From positions 1-64,000 of the forward strand of contig NZ_JADPKK010000016.1 in NCBI RefSeq assembly GCF_023073915.1: DNA of 64,000 nucleotides. The letters are read 5' to 3'. The notes beneath the pieces are model-generated. The model ran no database searches. It was given only the letters and a program-made list of their open reading frames with translations, and was not told where the DNA came from. Position numbers and translations under genes: made by a program. The stretch comes from Bradyrhizobium sp. 149 (GTDB lineage: Bacteria > Pseudomonadota > Alphaproteobacteria > Rhizobiales > Xanthobacteraceae). Positions 1 to 8,285 of this stretch are shown here, piece after piece. The first letter of the stretch is position 1; each line of letters starts with the position of its first letter.

Positions 1-166
1 GCAATCCCAGGAAGCCGCAGGTGCCCTTGATGGTGTGGACCAGGCGGAAGATGTTATCCAGGATCTTGGCGTTGTTCGGCTCCTGCTCGAACTTCACCAG
101 CTGATTGTCGACCGTGTCCAGGCTCTCGCTGGTCTCCGTCAAAAACTCCCGCAACAGATCATCCAT
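1..166 (-). CDS. cheA: Chemotaxis histidine kinase CheA (N-terminal part, runs off window)
   Basis: Only the first 55 codons are present; the gene continues beyond position 1. They read as the N-terminal Hpt (P1) domain of CheA: start MDDLLREFLTET, then LVHTIKGTCGF around residues 43-53, where the His is the expected phosphorylation site. In the family this His is phosphorylated by the CheA kinase domain and the phosphate passes to CheY and CheB. The ATG at 166 directly precedes the conserved MDDLLREF start. The gene points away from the rest of the window, so the remainder of a che operon presumably lies to the left. The call is confident despite truncation because the Hpt motif and N-terminus are characteristic. 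Confidence 0.88.
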   Translation of the reverse strand, partial: MDDLLREFLTETSESLDTVDNQLVKFEQEPNNAKILDNIFRLVHTIKGTCGFLGL

Positions 167-585
167 AAGCTACGCCTTACTGATCTGGACCTCGACGCCC
201 GAGCCGCGCTTGGCATAGACGGAAGCCCTATCTTGGATCGTTAGACATCCCCTTTCACGGTCGCGTTAATTTCATCCTCCGTCCTAATACGGATATTGAA
301 GACAAGTTTGGCGTTCGACTGCATGCGACGGCGGTTTTCGGCAGAACCGGCACCATGCCGCGACGACGAGACGCGTAGGTAAACGTGCCGATAACAGCAA
401 GGCCAGCCGCGCAGGAAAGCCCTGCTCGTGAAGGACGATATGCATTGGCCTTCGCGGAATTGAACCGAGCCGCCTGCAATCCGGGGCGCTCTCGCCACTG
501 TCGCTAGGTGCTTTGCCGGAATTCGCAAGATCCGCGTTTGCGGTAAACGAACGGTTACCCGTGTCTGCTCCGGCCGACGCCGCCG
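167..585. other. Intergenic region upstream of cheA
   Basis: No convincing gene is seen in these 419 bases. A short minus-strand open frame (stop at about 168-170) ends in a protein-like string, VYAKRGSGVEVQISKA, just before cheA. It is closed by an in-frame TAA near 266 and has no good start codon. It could be the tail of a decayed gene or chance. The stretch probably also carries the cheA promoter. Confidence 0.4.
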
Positions 586-1068
586 CTAACCCATGCGCGC
601 AGCCAAGGCAAGGTCGCCGTCGGGACGGTGTTCCGCCAGACAATCGTTGATGGCGGCGAGCAGCGCGTGCGGCGTGAACGGCTTGCGCAGACAGCGCGCT
701 GCACCGAGCTCCAGCGCCATCCGGAGGAAGTCGGGGGCTGGCGAATTCAGATTTGCGAAAGCGTAGCCTGACATCGCGATCAGCGGAACGGCCGGCGCCC
801 TTTGGTGAAAGATCCGGATCGATTCGAACCCGCGCATGTGCGGCATGAAGATATCGATGATCATCAGATCGAACTGTCCGCGTTCAAGGGCGCGAAGTCC
901 GGCTTCGCCCCCTTCGGCGATCGTCACCCGAAAATTGTTGCGCTGGAGATAGACCTCGATGGCCATGCATACCATCGGGTCGTCGTCGACAACGAGAATA
1001 TGGCGCAGATCTTCTGTCCCCGTTTGAGCTTCCTGTTTCGGCGATTCAATAATTGAACCGTGGGACAC
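586..1068 (-). CDS. Single-domain response regulator (receiver protein)
   Basis: A 160-residue protein that is almost entirely a CheY-like receiver domain. The acidic pair is in VVDDDPMV (residues 26-33), the phospho-acceptor Asp is in MIIDIFMP, the conserved Ser in IAMSGYAF and the conserved Lys in LRKPFTPHAL. There is no output domain. The start is GTG at 1068, chosen because AAGGAG lies six bases upstream. Such stand-alone receivers act through protein contact or as phosphate sinks, and its place next to cheA suggests a role in the same signalling network; the partner kinase is not visible. The family call is secure, the function is not. Confidence 0.85.
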   Translation of the reverse strand: MSHGSIIESPKQEAQTGTEDLRHILVVDDDPMVCMAIEVYLQRNNFRVTIAEGGEAGLRALERGQFDLMIIDIFMPHMRGFESIRIFHQRAPAVPLIAMSGYAFANLNSPAPDFLRMALELGAARCLRKPFTPHALLAAINDCLAEHRPDGDLALAARMG

Positions 1069-1410
1069 ACCTTTCTCCTTTGCTCGGGAAATAGACGCTC
1101 GCGAACGTCGTTGGCGAAGCGGGGAAGACGATAGACGCGGACTCTGCGGCCACGCGGCGCCAAGGTTCGAAGCAAGGCCCCCTTGCCGCTTTTACCTGCG
1201 CAACCCTCGCAGGACCGGCGCGCAGGCTCATGAGCGAATCAGCGTGCCGTTCTCATTTCCGCCGCAAATGCGCCAGCCTGTCTGCCTCCCAACAGGTATA
1301 TGCACCGAGACACAACCTGTATAACATTCTTAGCCACGGCGCAACTGGATGACGAACCGGACGCGGCGCCGATCACATCGAACGCGCCGGATCGACCTGA
1401 ATGACAGTGA
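1069..1410. other. Intergenic region upstream of the receiver gene
   Basis: No supported gene. It lies between the receiver gene (minus strand) and the Crp/Fnr remnant (plus strand). The 61- to 84-codon frames here have Arg/Pro-rich composition typical of antisense shadows in G+C-rich DNA. Confidence 0.4.
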
Positions 1411-1539
1411 GCGGCCAACCAGTTGCTGCAGATGCTCGATGCGGCCGATCTGAATCTGCTGCGTCCTCATCTCGCTCCCTTCGAAATAGTCAGGGAAGCT
1501 GTCTTGGGCGACTCACCCCTGTCAGGAGTCCTGCGGTGA
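1411..1539 (+). pseudogene. Decayed N-terminal fragment of a Crp/Fnr-type regulator
   Basis: An open stretch of 42 codons between a TGA at 1408-1410 and a TGA at 1537-1539 reads NQLLQMLDAADLNLLRPHL followed by APFEIVREAVL. This aligns with the N-terminus of the intact Crp/Fnr gene downstream (FLSALSADDYELIRPHL, then RTGDLPHDAVL). It has no start codon and stops before the rest of the cyclic-nucleotide-binding fold. It looks like the residue of a duplicated or older regulator. The similarity is short and judged by eye, so moderate confidence only. Confidence 0.55.
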
Positions 1540-1719
1540 TGAGCGCGACACGATCAATCCGGATGCAGACGTGCACCCGACCTCGCAGCCGCCATCACTG
1601 CGGTCGGACATCTTGTCCCAATTGCCAATATATCCCGACGAGAACATGATGGAACTTACCCGGACAGCAAGCAGTTTCGCGTGCTGCGACTCGCTGGTCC
1701 GGGAGACGGGGAGGCTACT

Positions 1720-2427
1720 TTGGAAACGATGGTGCGTTCCTCCAACGGTTTCCTGTCCGCGTTGTCCGCAGATGATTATGAGTTGATCCGCCCGCACCTG
1801 CGCACGGGCGATCTGCCACATGACGCGGTGCTGGTCGAGACCGGCGAGACGCTTAAGCGCGCCTACTTTCCCCATCGCGGCGTCATCTCGCTGGTGGTGG
1901 AGCTCGCCAAGGGTGAGCATGTGCAAGTCGCCATGATCGGCCGCGACAGCCTGCTCGGAACGCTCTCGATCATGGGTGATGCCTGCGCGTTGAATACGGC
2001 GATCGTGCTGGTTCCTGGCTCCGCCTCCGTGATGGACCTCGACCGGCTGCGCATCGCGGCCGACCAGAGCAGCACCCTGCGGACACTGCTCACCCGTCAC
2101 GGGCTGGCGGTCTACGCGCAGGTGCAGCAGACCGCGGGCTGCAACGCCGCCCATCCGGTGGAGTCGCGGCTGTCGCGCTGCCTGCTGCACACCCATGACC
2201 TCTCCGGCGACTACCGGTTGCTGCTGACCCAGGAAGCGATGGCGCAGATGATCGGCGCTCGGCGGAACAGCGTGTCGCTGGTCGCCAATACCTTGCAGCA
2301 GGCCAATTTCATCCACTACAGCCGCGGACACATCCAGATCCTCAACCTGGACGGCCTGCGCCAGACGGCGTGCGAATGCTACGCAACCGTGAAGGCGCAG
2401 TATGACCGGCTGCTCGGCCCGCGCTGA
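1720..2427 (+). CDS. Crp/Fnr-family transcriptional regulator
   Basis: About 235 residues with the two-part Crp/Fnr layout. An N-terminal cNMP-binding-type beta-barrel includes ETGETLKRAYFPHRGVISLVV and MIGRDSLLG. A C-terminal winged helix includes LTQEAMAQMIGARRNSVS, with LVANTLQQANFIHYSRGHIQ in the wing region. No FNR-type N-terminal cysteine cluster is seen, so an oxygen-sensing Fe-S form is unlikely. The start is uncertain: GGGGAGG at 1708-1714 is 5 bases before a TTG at 1720, while an ATG lies at 1729. The target is unknown. An apparent remnant of a paralogue precedes it. Confidence 0.85.
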   Translation: METMVRSSNGFLSALSADDYELIRPHLRTGDLPHDAVLVETGETLKRAYFPHRGVISLVVELAKGEHVQVAMIGRDSLLGTLSIMGDACALNTAIVLVPGSASVMDLDRLRIAADQSSTLRTLLTRHGLAVYAQVQQTAGCNAAHPVESRLSRCLLHTHDLSGDYRLLLTQEAMAQMIGARRNSVSLVANTLQQANFIHYSRGHIQILNLDGLRQTACECYATVKAQYDRLLGPR

Positions 2428-2585
2428 CCGGCGCCGCGGCGTGGTGAATCGGCGGCTAATTTCGAGCGGCAAAGACGGAATGTCCTGCTACCGGAACTGA
2501 AATCTGGACGCCATAGACACGGGCCTGCCGCGCGCCCCGCTACGGGACCGGCGGCAAGCGAACCGTGACCGAGGCAGGCAAGACC

Positions 2586-2963
2586 ATGTTCGAAGCAACC
2601 GTCGCGCCTGCGCAGACAGCGCTCGATGCCGAGCCCGCGCTTGAGCCGGGCGCATACCAGGCGCTGATGCGCGAGATCGGCGAGGACGGTGCTTGTGAAG
2701 TGCGCGACGTGTTCTGGAGCGAGACCTGTGCACGCCTGCAACTGTTCCGCACGCTCTCGCTCGCGCAGCACCACGGAAAGATCGCGCGCGAAGCGCATTC
2801 GCTGAAGAGCGTGGCCGGAACGTTCGGCTATGTCAGGCTCGCAGCGCTGGCGCTGCGGCTGGAGAAGACCGCCGAGAGGCTCGGCGACGCCGAATTTGGC
2901 GACCTCCTGGACCTGATGGATGCAGCCTACGCTACCGCGCGCGCGCAGGAGGCGGAGGGCTAG
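2586..2963 (+). CDS. Hpt-domain phosphotransfer protein
   Basis: A 125-residue acidic helical protein with a histidine phosphotransfer signature, AREAHSLKSVAGTFGYVRL, where the His in AHSLKS is the predicted phosphate carrier. Family knowledge: Hpt proteins shuttle phosphate between receivers of hybrid kinases and terminal regulators. It lies near cheA, a stand-alone receiver and a LuxR-type protein, so it may belong to one phosphorelay. ATG 2586 is preferred; an in-frame GTG at 2565 would add seven residues. The partner kinase is not visible. Confidence 0.8.
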   Translation: MFEATVAPAQTALDAEPALEPGAYQALMREIGEDGACEVRDVFWSETCARLQLFRTLSLAQHHGKIAREAHSLKSVAGTFGYVRLAALALRLEKTAERLGDAEFGDLLDLMDAAYATARAQEAEG

Positions 2964-3124
2964 ATTCTTGTCTGACGCGTTTTCTTCACGCGAACCGGCA
3001 TCGACTTCGCTCGAAAGCACTCTAGCCACTCCCGCGTGCATCCCCGCCGTACTTCTACGGTTTGGGATTTTCACGGATGGCTAATCATAGGTAGCGATAG
3101 TCACCGGAAACCAGGAGGGTTTCC

Positions 3125-3373
3125 ATGTTCACCTACGAGACCGCGGACCAGAAAGAGGTCCGTCGCTTCCGCATCGCACAGTTCAACGGCCGGATGGCGA
3201 CGGTGACCGCTGGCGAGGCGACGGTGACTGGCTTCGTGCGTTCGGTGCTGGAGCAGGAATCGAGCATGCCGCCCCGCTGGATCATCACGATCATTCCCAC
3301 CGGGCCCAAGGAAGAGCTCAAGCCGCTGCGGCCTTCTTCGCGCGCGCGTCCCTTTGCCGAAGATTATTTCTGA
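3125..3373 (+). CDS. Conserved-looking small protein of unknown function
   Basis: An 82-residue soluble protein with no signal peptide or membrane segment. A strong ribosome site (GGAGGG, about five bases before ATG 3125) and coherent protein-like composition support it as a real gene. It has a predicted beta-rich core (FNGRMATVTAGEATVTGFVRSV, RWIITIIPT) and a basic tail ending FAEDYF. I do not recognise a domain. It stands alone between the Hpt gene and the convergent LuxR-type gene. Confidence 0.65.
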   Translation: MFTYETADQKEVRRFRIAQFNGRMATVTAGEATVTGFVRSVLEQESSMPPRWIITIIPTGPKEELKPLRPSSRARPFAEDYF

Positions 3374-3456
3374 GCGAGATCGGAGCCCCGGGACTTTCTC
3401 GAGAGATTTTCTAGGCCTGGCCCTCGCCGCCGGCCGGCGGCACGGCACGAGAGCCT

Positions 3457-4080
3457 TCAGTCGATCGAATGCAGCAGCGCCGCGCGGACGAGGTCCGCCG
3501 TGTTGCGCGCACCGAGCTTCCGCATCGCCTCGGCGCGATGGCTCTCGAAGGTGCGCGGACTGATCTGCATCCGAAGCGCACCCTGCTTGTTCGAATAACC
3601 CTCGCTGATCAGCCTCAGCACCTCGCGCTCGCGCTTGGTCAGCCGCTTCTGGCCCGACAGGCCGACGATTTCGGCACTCGGCACACGCTGCGGCCGCGGC
3701 AGGCGCCCGGCCTTCGATTCAGCGTCCTCGGCCCTGGACGCGACCGGCAGGCCACCCGCGTGAGAACCGGCAAGCTGCTTGACGAGGCCACAAACCCGCT
3801 CGGTCTGCTCCAGCGCATTCTCCACCACCCGCTGCAGATAGGCACGGTCGCCCGTCACCGGCGCGAGCTGGTCGCTGTGATGCTTGATCTCGCCCATGTA
3901 GAGCAGGAGCGCGGTGAGGGGGCCGTTGAGCTCGCGGGCGATGGCGGCGGCCATTTCGTCGGCCGCCTTGGCACGGGCGGCGTTCAGGCGAACGAAATCG
4001 AGCTCTTCAGTTTGAGCAGCGCTGCTTTCGAACCATTCCGACGGCCGCGAATCAGCGGCCGTATCATTCTGTGACCCCAT
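3457..4080 (-). CDS. LuxR-type DNA-binding protein with a histidine-kinase-like dimerisation segment lacking the His
   Basis: 207 residues. The C-terminal 60 residues are a LuxR/GerE helix-turn-helix: LTKREREVLRLISEGYSNKQ (147-166), then ISPRTFESHRAEAMRKLGAR. The middle (about 28-105) resembles the dimerisation helices of a histidine kinase. The segment AIARELNGPLTALLLYMGEI (46-65) matches the usual AHELNQPLTAL box, but Arg49 sits where the phosphorylated His should be. There is no ATPase domain. It therefore looks like a DNA-binding protein that kept a kinase dimerisation fold for docking. Start ATG 4080. Targets unknown; it sits among Hpt and receiver genes. Confidence 0.78.
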   Translation of the reverse strand: MGSQNDTAADSRPSEWFESSAAQTEELDFVRLNAARAKAADEMAAAIARELNGPLTALLLYMGEIKHHSDQLAPVTGDRAYLQRVVENALEQTERVCGLVKQLAGSHAGGLPVASRAEDAESKAGRLPRPQRVPSAEIVGLSGQKRLTKREREVLRLISEGYSNKQGALRMQISPRTFESHRAEAMRKLGARNTADLVRAALLHSID

Positions 4081-4419
4081 GTCACTCGTTTAGCGGAACC
4101 CGAGGCGGTCTGTGGTTAACTTTTTGCTCCGTAAGACTACGGTGAATTTGGCAGTTTTGTGCTGAAAGCCCGGCGCAGGCACACTTTATGCTTGCGTGGC
4201 AGCGTCCCTCGGCATTCCTAGGTTGATAAATCTGCTCAATAATGGGCGGATGGCGCACAGCCTTCTTAACGATCACATCCGCGCCCGATACCGCCGCCCC
4301 CGGATTTTACGGATAAATTAACGGCGACTTGCTTCTCTATGTCGCAACTGAGAGCGCGCAAATGCCTCCATGCATCGGGCCGGTGGGCCTGCTGGAATCG
4401 TTGCGGAAGATTGCGTGCC
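4081..4419. other. Divergent intergenic region
   Basis: About 340 bases between the minus-strand LuxR-type gene and the plus-strand helical protein, presumably holding both promoters. It is more A+T-rich than its surroundings, with TTAAC-containing tracts near 4115 and 4315. I cannot define a full regulatory site and see no gene. Confidence 0.4.
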
Positions 4420-5583
4420 ATGAACGAGGTCGACCAGATATCGGAGTTCTTGCAGAAGCTGACGCCGCTGTCGCGCAGCTGCCTGCTCAGCGAGCTCGAA
4501 CGGCTTGAGCTGTGCGGCATCGACATGCCGGGCGCGGCCGATATCCAGTCCAAGCTGCGGGCCGAATTTCGCAAGGAGGGATCGAACCAGGCGCGCGCCA
4601 CCAGTCCATCGCGCCATTTCTTCGCGCCGCTTGAGCTGCTTCTGATCGACGGCGCGCCCGAGCACGCCAATATGGGGCGGATCTCGCGCAACACCCTCAC
4701 CCCGATCTGGGAGTGGATCTGCCGCGACCTGCTGCCGACCATGGCGCGCGACTACATCAAGGCGATCAACGACCAGGTCGCCGCCAACAACCCGAAGGAA
4801 GTGCTGAAGATCGCAACGACCTTCCAGATCAAGGTCGTCAAGGTTCTCGAGAGCACCCTCGCATCAGCGGAGAGCACCGAGTTCGCGCGCGGCAAGCTCG
4901 CGCAATACACGGCATCGCGCACCGCCTTCGACGACGTGAAGAAGATGCAACATGTGCTGCGCGCCGGCGCCGCGCTGCCGAAGTTCAACGAAAAACTGCC
5001 CGAGAAAATCGCGAAATTCGACGATGGCCTGGTTGATCAGATCACCGCGCGATTAGGCGCCTTCAAGAAGGCCCATCCCGAGGCGCTGCCGTTCGCGCTG
5101 ACGCTGGTGGCGAGGCGGCTGAAGACCTTCTGGCAATTGGTACGCCTTGCCACCAAGGCCGCCGCGAGCAAGAGCGCCGCCGATATCGCCGCCACGCCCT
5201 ATGCCTGCGTCGTTCACATGGTGCTCGACCAGCTCGACGACAAGCGCCTCGCCTTGCGCATCGCGCTCCGGCACAACCGGGTGCTGGTCGCACGCGACCT
5301 GCTCGCCGAGATCTACGACACCGAATATGCCCTCAAGGTGCGGATCGACGGCATCGAGCATTGCGAATGGGGCATTCGCCTCCAGCAATTGATGGACGCG
5401 ATCGCGGCGCTGGTCTCCGCCGAAGTGAGCCGCTTCCCTTCCAATGTCGGCCACATTCTCGGCTCGCGCCGGCTGCGCAGCCACGACACGCTCGGCGGAA
5501 AGCTGTCCTATCTGGCCTGGAAGGGACGCGATGCGATCGAGGACGGCGCAGCCGCGTTGCGCAAACTGATCGGCCAGACCTGA
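4420..5583 (+). CDS. Uncharacterised all-helical protein
   Basis: A 387-residue protein without signal peptide or clear membrane segments. It is almost wholly Leu/Ala/Lys/Arg/Glu helical sequence, for instance SRSCLLSELERLELCGIDM near residues 18-36 and ALRIALRHNRVLVARDLLAEI in the C-terminal third. I recognise no domain or catalytic motif. ATG 4420 is preferred over an upstream frame opening at 4339 because the intervening residues are Cys/Trp/Arg-rich and look untranslated. It is flanked by signalling genes, which suggests but does not show a scaffold or regulatory role. Confidence 0.7.
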   Translation: MNEVDQISEFLQKLTPLSRSCLLSELERLELCGIDMPGAADIQSKLRAEFRKEGSNQARATSPSRHFFAPLELLLIDGAPEHANMGRISRNTLTPIWEWICRDLLPTMARDYIKAINDQVAANNPKEVLKIATTFQIKVVKVLESTLASAESTEFARGKLAQYTASRTAFDDVKKMQHVLRAGAALPKFNEKLPEKIAKFDDGLVDQITARLGAFKKAHPEALPFALTLVARRLKTFWQLVRLATKAAASKSAADIAATPYACVVHMVLDQLDDKRLALRIALRHNRVLVARDLLAEIYDTEYALKVRIDGIEHCEWGIRLQQLMDAIAALVSAEVSRFPSNVGHILGSRRLRSHDTLGGKLSYLAWKGRDAIEDGAAALRKLIGQT

Positions 5584-6079
5584 GCTCGCGCTAATGCGCG
5601 CGCGGCAGGCACAGGAAGCGATCGAGAAATCGTCCTGACAGCACGAATCTGAACCACCAATACATTAGTCGCCGCGTCGTCATTGCTGCGATCCTCGACA
5701 GCCCACCACCGGCTGCCGACAGCAATAGCGTAAGTGCAGCAATGCGCTTGTGATGTGCTTCACACGTGCAACGCCGCAATGCGACCGGCAAGTAATACCG
5801 GCGTTATTCAATTGGGCGAAGCGCGCGCGGCTTCGTCCAATTGCAGGACGATGCGCGTGCATACCGCCGCACTGCACGTCACCGAAATCTCCAGTGATTG
5901 CCGCACTCGTGCGCGCGAGGCGCGCGCAGGCGTAAAAACTTCCGCAACGAGGTCGATACAATTTTAGACGTGATGGGTGCTTTAACGTTACCCAGATAAT
6001 CCAACAATCGGCTGAAGCCCTCCATATTTGAAACTGCTCACGTCGCTAACACACCGACACGGAACGGGAGTGGCTTGCG
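5584..6079. other. Intergenic region without identified gene
   Basis: Almost 500 bases between the helical protein and the EAL protein. Short frames on both strands are Arg/Ala-rich and lack ribosome sites. The last part is more A+T-rich (5940-6050) and probably holds the promoter of the EAL gene. Nothing else identified. Confidence 0.4.
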
Positions 6080-7288
6080 ATGAACGATGAAATTGTTGAG
6101 CTCGCCGGACGAAGGCCAAGAACCTTCGGACGGCGAAAGGTGAAGCCGCGCGCCTGCGTGGCGGACAGCAAGCGCCATCTGCGCGCTTTTCTCGCGGACG
6201 TGCTGGAGGACCTCGGCTTCGTCACCACCGAATGCGCCAGCGCCGACGAGCTGCAAACCATCCTGACGAGCGAATTGCCCGACCTGGTCCTGCTCGGCAT
6301 CGCCGCCGACGGCATCGAGCCCGGCACGTTTCTGGAAAAGCTGGTGCGCGAGGCCTTCGACGGCAAGGTTCTGACTGTGGGCGCCCGTGAGTCGATCATC
6401 GTCAGGGCCGTGCAGCAGGTCGGCGAGGAATATGGTCTTGCGATGCTGCCGCCGCTGACCACGCCCTTTGCCGCGGAGACGCTGCGCGAGCGCGTCGCGA
6501 TGCTGCTGCCGGGGGAGCCGGCGCCGAGCCCGGCCGTGCATGTCGGCGAGGCCCTGCATGCCGGCTGGCTCGAGCTCTGGTACCAGCCCAAGATCGACGC
6601 GCGCACGCTGATCCGCAGCGGCGCCGAGGCGCTGGTGCGAATGCGGCACCCGACCTGGGGCGTGGTGCCGCCGGCCTATTTCATCCCCGAAGAGCACGAC
6701 CCGCATCTGCGCGACCTCTCCGAATTCGTGATCGAGCGCGCCATGCAGGACTGGCACTATCTGCTGGAGCAGCAGGGCCCGGTCGATCTCGCGATCAACC
6801 TGCCGGCGTCATATCTGAAGGAGCCGCAAGCCGTACGCGACCTCTGCCGTCGCATGCCGACGCATCCGGCGTTCGGCGGGCTGACGATCGAGATCGACAG
6901 CGAGGAGGCGATCCGCGATCTCGATCTCCTCGTCGAGGTCGCCCGCGAGGTGCGCCTGCACAATATCGGCCTGTCGATCGACAATCTCGGCGCCAACTGG
7001 CCGTCGCTGATGGACAGGGACAAGATTCCCTTCATCAAGCTGAAGGCCGACCGGCACTTCGTCACCGGCAGCGGCACCGATCGCCTCAAGCGCACGGTGT
7101 GCCGCCACATCGTCGAGCTTTCACATGGCTATGGCGTGCACGCCGTCGCCGAGGGCGTCGAGAGCCGCGCCGACCTCGTCGCCGCGAACGAGCTCGGCTT
7201 CGACCTCGTGCAGGGTTTTCTGTTCGGCAAGCCGATGCCGCTGAAGAAATTTGCGCGGAGCACGCTGACGCGGACGGTGATGGAGTAA
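6080..7288 (+). CDS. Receiver-EAL protein with degenerate sites in both domains
   Basis: 402 residues. Residues 22-145 have a receiver-like fold, but at the phospho-acceptor position the sequence is DLVLLGI, with Gly73 for Asp. Residues 155-395 are an EAL-type domain: EAL at 183-185, INLPAS, EIDSEEA, AVAEGVES and DLVQGFLFGKPMP. The usual DDFG metal motif reads DNLG (301-304), and the following KID segment is altered (IKLKADRHF). EAL proteins hydrolyse cyclic di-GMP; with the second Asp changed this one may only bind it or act through protein contact. ATG 6080 follows a GGGAG. Family call firm; inactivity is inferred. Confidence 0.85.
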   Translation: MNDEIVELAGRRPRTFGRRKVKPRACVADSKRHLRAFLADVLEDLGFVTTECASADELQTILTSELPDLVLLGIAADGIEPGTFLEKLVREAFDGKVLTVGARESIIVRAVQQVGEEYGLAMLPPLTTPFAAETLRERVAMLLPGEPAPSPAVHVGEALHAGWLELWYQPKIDARTLIRSGAEALVRMRHPTWGVVPPAYFIPEEHDPHLRDLSEFVIERAMQDWHYLLEQQGPVDLAINLPASYLKEPQAVRDLCRRMPTHPAFGGLTIEIDSEEAIRDLDLLVEVAREVRLHNIGLSIDNLGANWPSLMDRDKIPFIKLKADRHFVTGSGTDRLKRTVCRHIVELSHGYGVHAVAEGVESRADLVAANELGFDLVQGFLFGKPMPLKKFARSTLTRTVME

Positions 7289-7337
7289 GCTCGTTCGGCG
7301 GCGCTCGCGTTCGGCGCCGCGCGGGTCCTTCGTTACA

Positions 7338-8192
7338 CTAAACCGTTGCCGCGCCGACATCCCTTGCCGAGGGCGTGGGGCTCCCCTCATCAATTGCCCC
7401 GCGCGCCTCGGCCCGCCCGACGTGGAGCGCGAAACCACTGGCGCCGGGGGACTCGAGCCCGGCCCGGAGCTGCATGCTCGGAATCAGGTAGTCGCCGCCA
7501 TTTTGGCGCCGATAGGCAATCGGCGCGGTCGTCGCAAGCGTTCTCATCCTCTCGCGCAAACGTTCAGCTATCGCCCGGAAGCCGGCTTCGTCGAGTTTGT
7601 CGGCCTTGTAGACGACGAACGGCGGAAGCACGTCATATCCGGGATAATAGAGAATGCCGTGATTGATCGGGAACAGCAGATCATCGATTGGCCCGTTGAT
7701 CCCGCGGGCGGAATAGTGCTCCTGCCAGCCGCCGGCCGTCACGATCAGCATCGCGCGTTTGCCCGCCAGCGTGCCCTCGCCATAGCGGTCGCCCCAACGC
7801 TTCTCGCTGTGCTCGCCGACACCGTATGCAAAACCGTAGGCGAACACGCGGTCGACCCAGCCCTTGAGGATCGCCGGCATGCTGAACCACCACAGCGGAA
7901 ACAGCAGGATCAGGACATCCGCCCATAGCAGCTTCTCGATCTCGCCTTTGACATCTGCGGTCAGTGTGCCGGCCTCGAACGCCTGCCTGGATGCCGAAGC
8001 GGGCGCAAGCCGCGCGTCCGGCGGCAACGACGGAAAGTCGGCGCGGTCGACGTCGGCCTTCCAACCTTGGGCGTAGAGGTCTGAGACCCGCACCTCGTGG
8101 CCTTGGGCCTCGAGCTCCCTGACGGCGACATCGCGGAGCGAGCCGCTGAGCGAGCGTCGTTCGGGATGAGCGTAGACGATCAAGACTTTCAT
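7338..8192 (-). CDS. NAD(P)H quinone oxidoreductase, flavodoxin-like fold
   Basis: 284 residues starting MKVLIVYAHPE at ATG 8192; an upstream in-frame extension to 8264 lacks coding character. The N-terminus is the phosphate-binding loop of the flavodoxin-like quinone reductases (NQO1/MdaB/KefF family). LLWADVLILLFPLWWFSMPA and GWVDRVFAYGFAYGVG are typical family segments at the flavin and dimer interface. The family performs two-electron reduction of quinones with NAD(P)H. The gene is divergent from a LysR regulator 93 bases away, a common arrangement in which the regulator controls the reductase in response to quinones or electrophiles. Confidence 0.87.
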   Translation of the reverse strand: MKVLIVYAHPERRSLSGSLRDVAVRELEAQGHEVRVSDLYAQGWKADVDRADFPSLPPDARLAPASASRQAFEAGTLTADVKGEIEKLLWADVLILLFPLWWFSMPAILKGWVDRVFAYGFAYGVGEHSEKRWGDRYGEGTLAGKRAMLIVTAGGWQEHYSARGINGPIDDLLFPINHGILYYPGYDVLPPFVVYKADKLDEAGFRAIAERLRERMRTLATTAPIAYRRQNGGDYLIPSMQLRAGLESPGASGFALHVGRAEARGAIDEGSPTPSARDVGAATV

Positions 8193-8285
8193 GATCAGCA
8201 CCTTGGTTGATGATTTCCGCGCATGAGGTAGCGCGGCGGACCGCAATTCAGTAGATGTCGCCAATGGATAGGATTGTGCCGAAAA

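Noticed and set aside
168..268. Short minus-strand frame ending in VYAKRGSGVEVQISKA just before cheA
   Set aside because: It looks protein-like but is only about 33 codons long, closed by TAA upstream, and has no usable start. Too weak to call a gene; mentioned in the intergenic entry.
4170..4200. CACTTTATGCTTGCG, similar to the lac promoter -10 region
   Set aside because: No matching -35 element at proper spacing and no supporting context; taken as coincidence.
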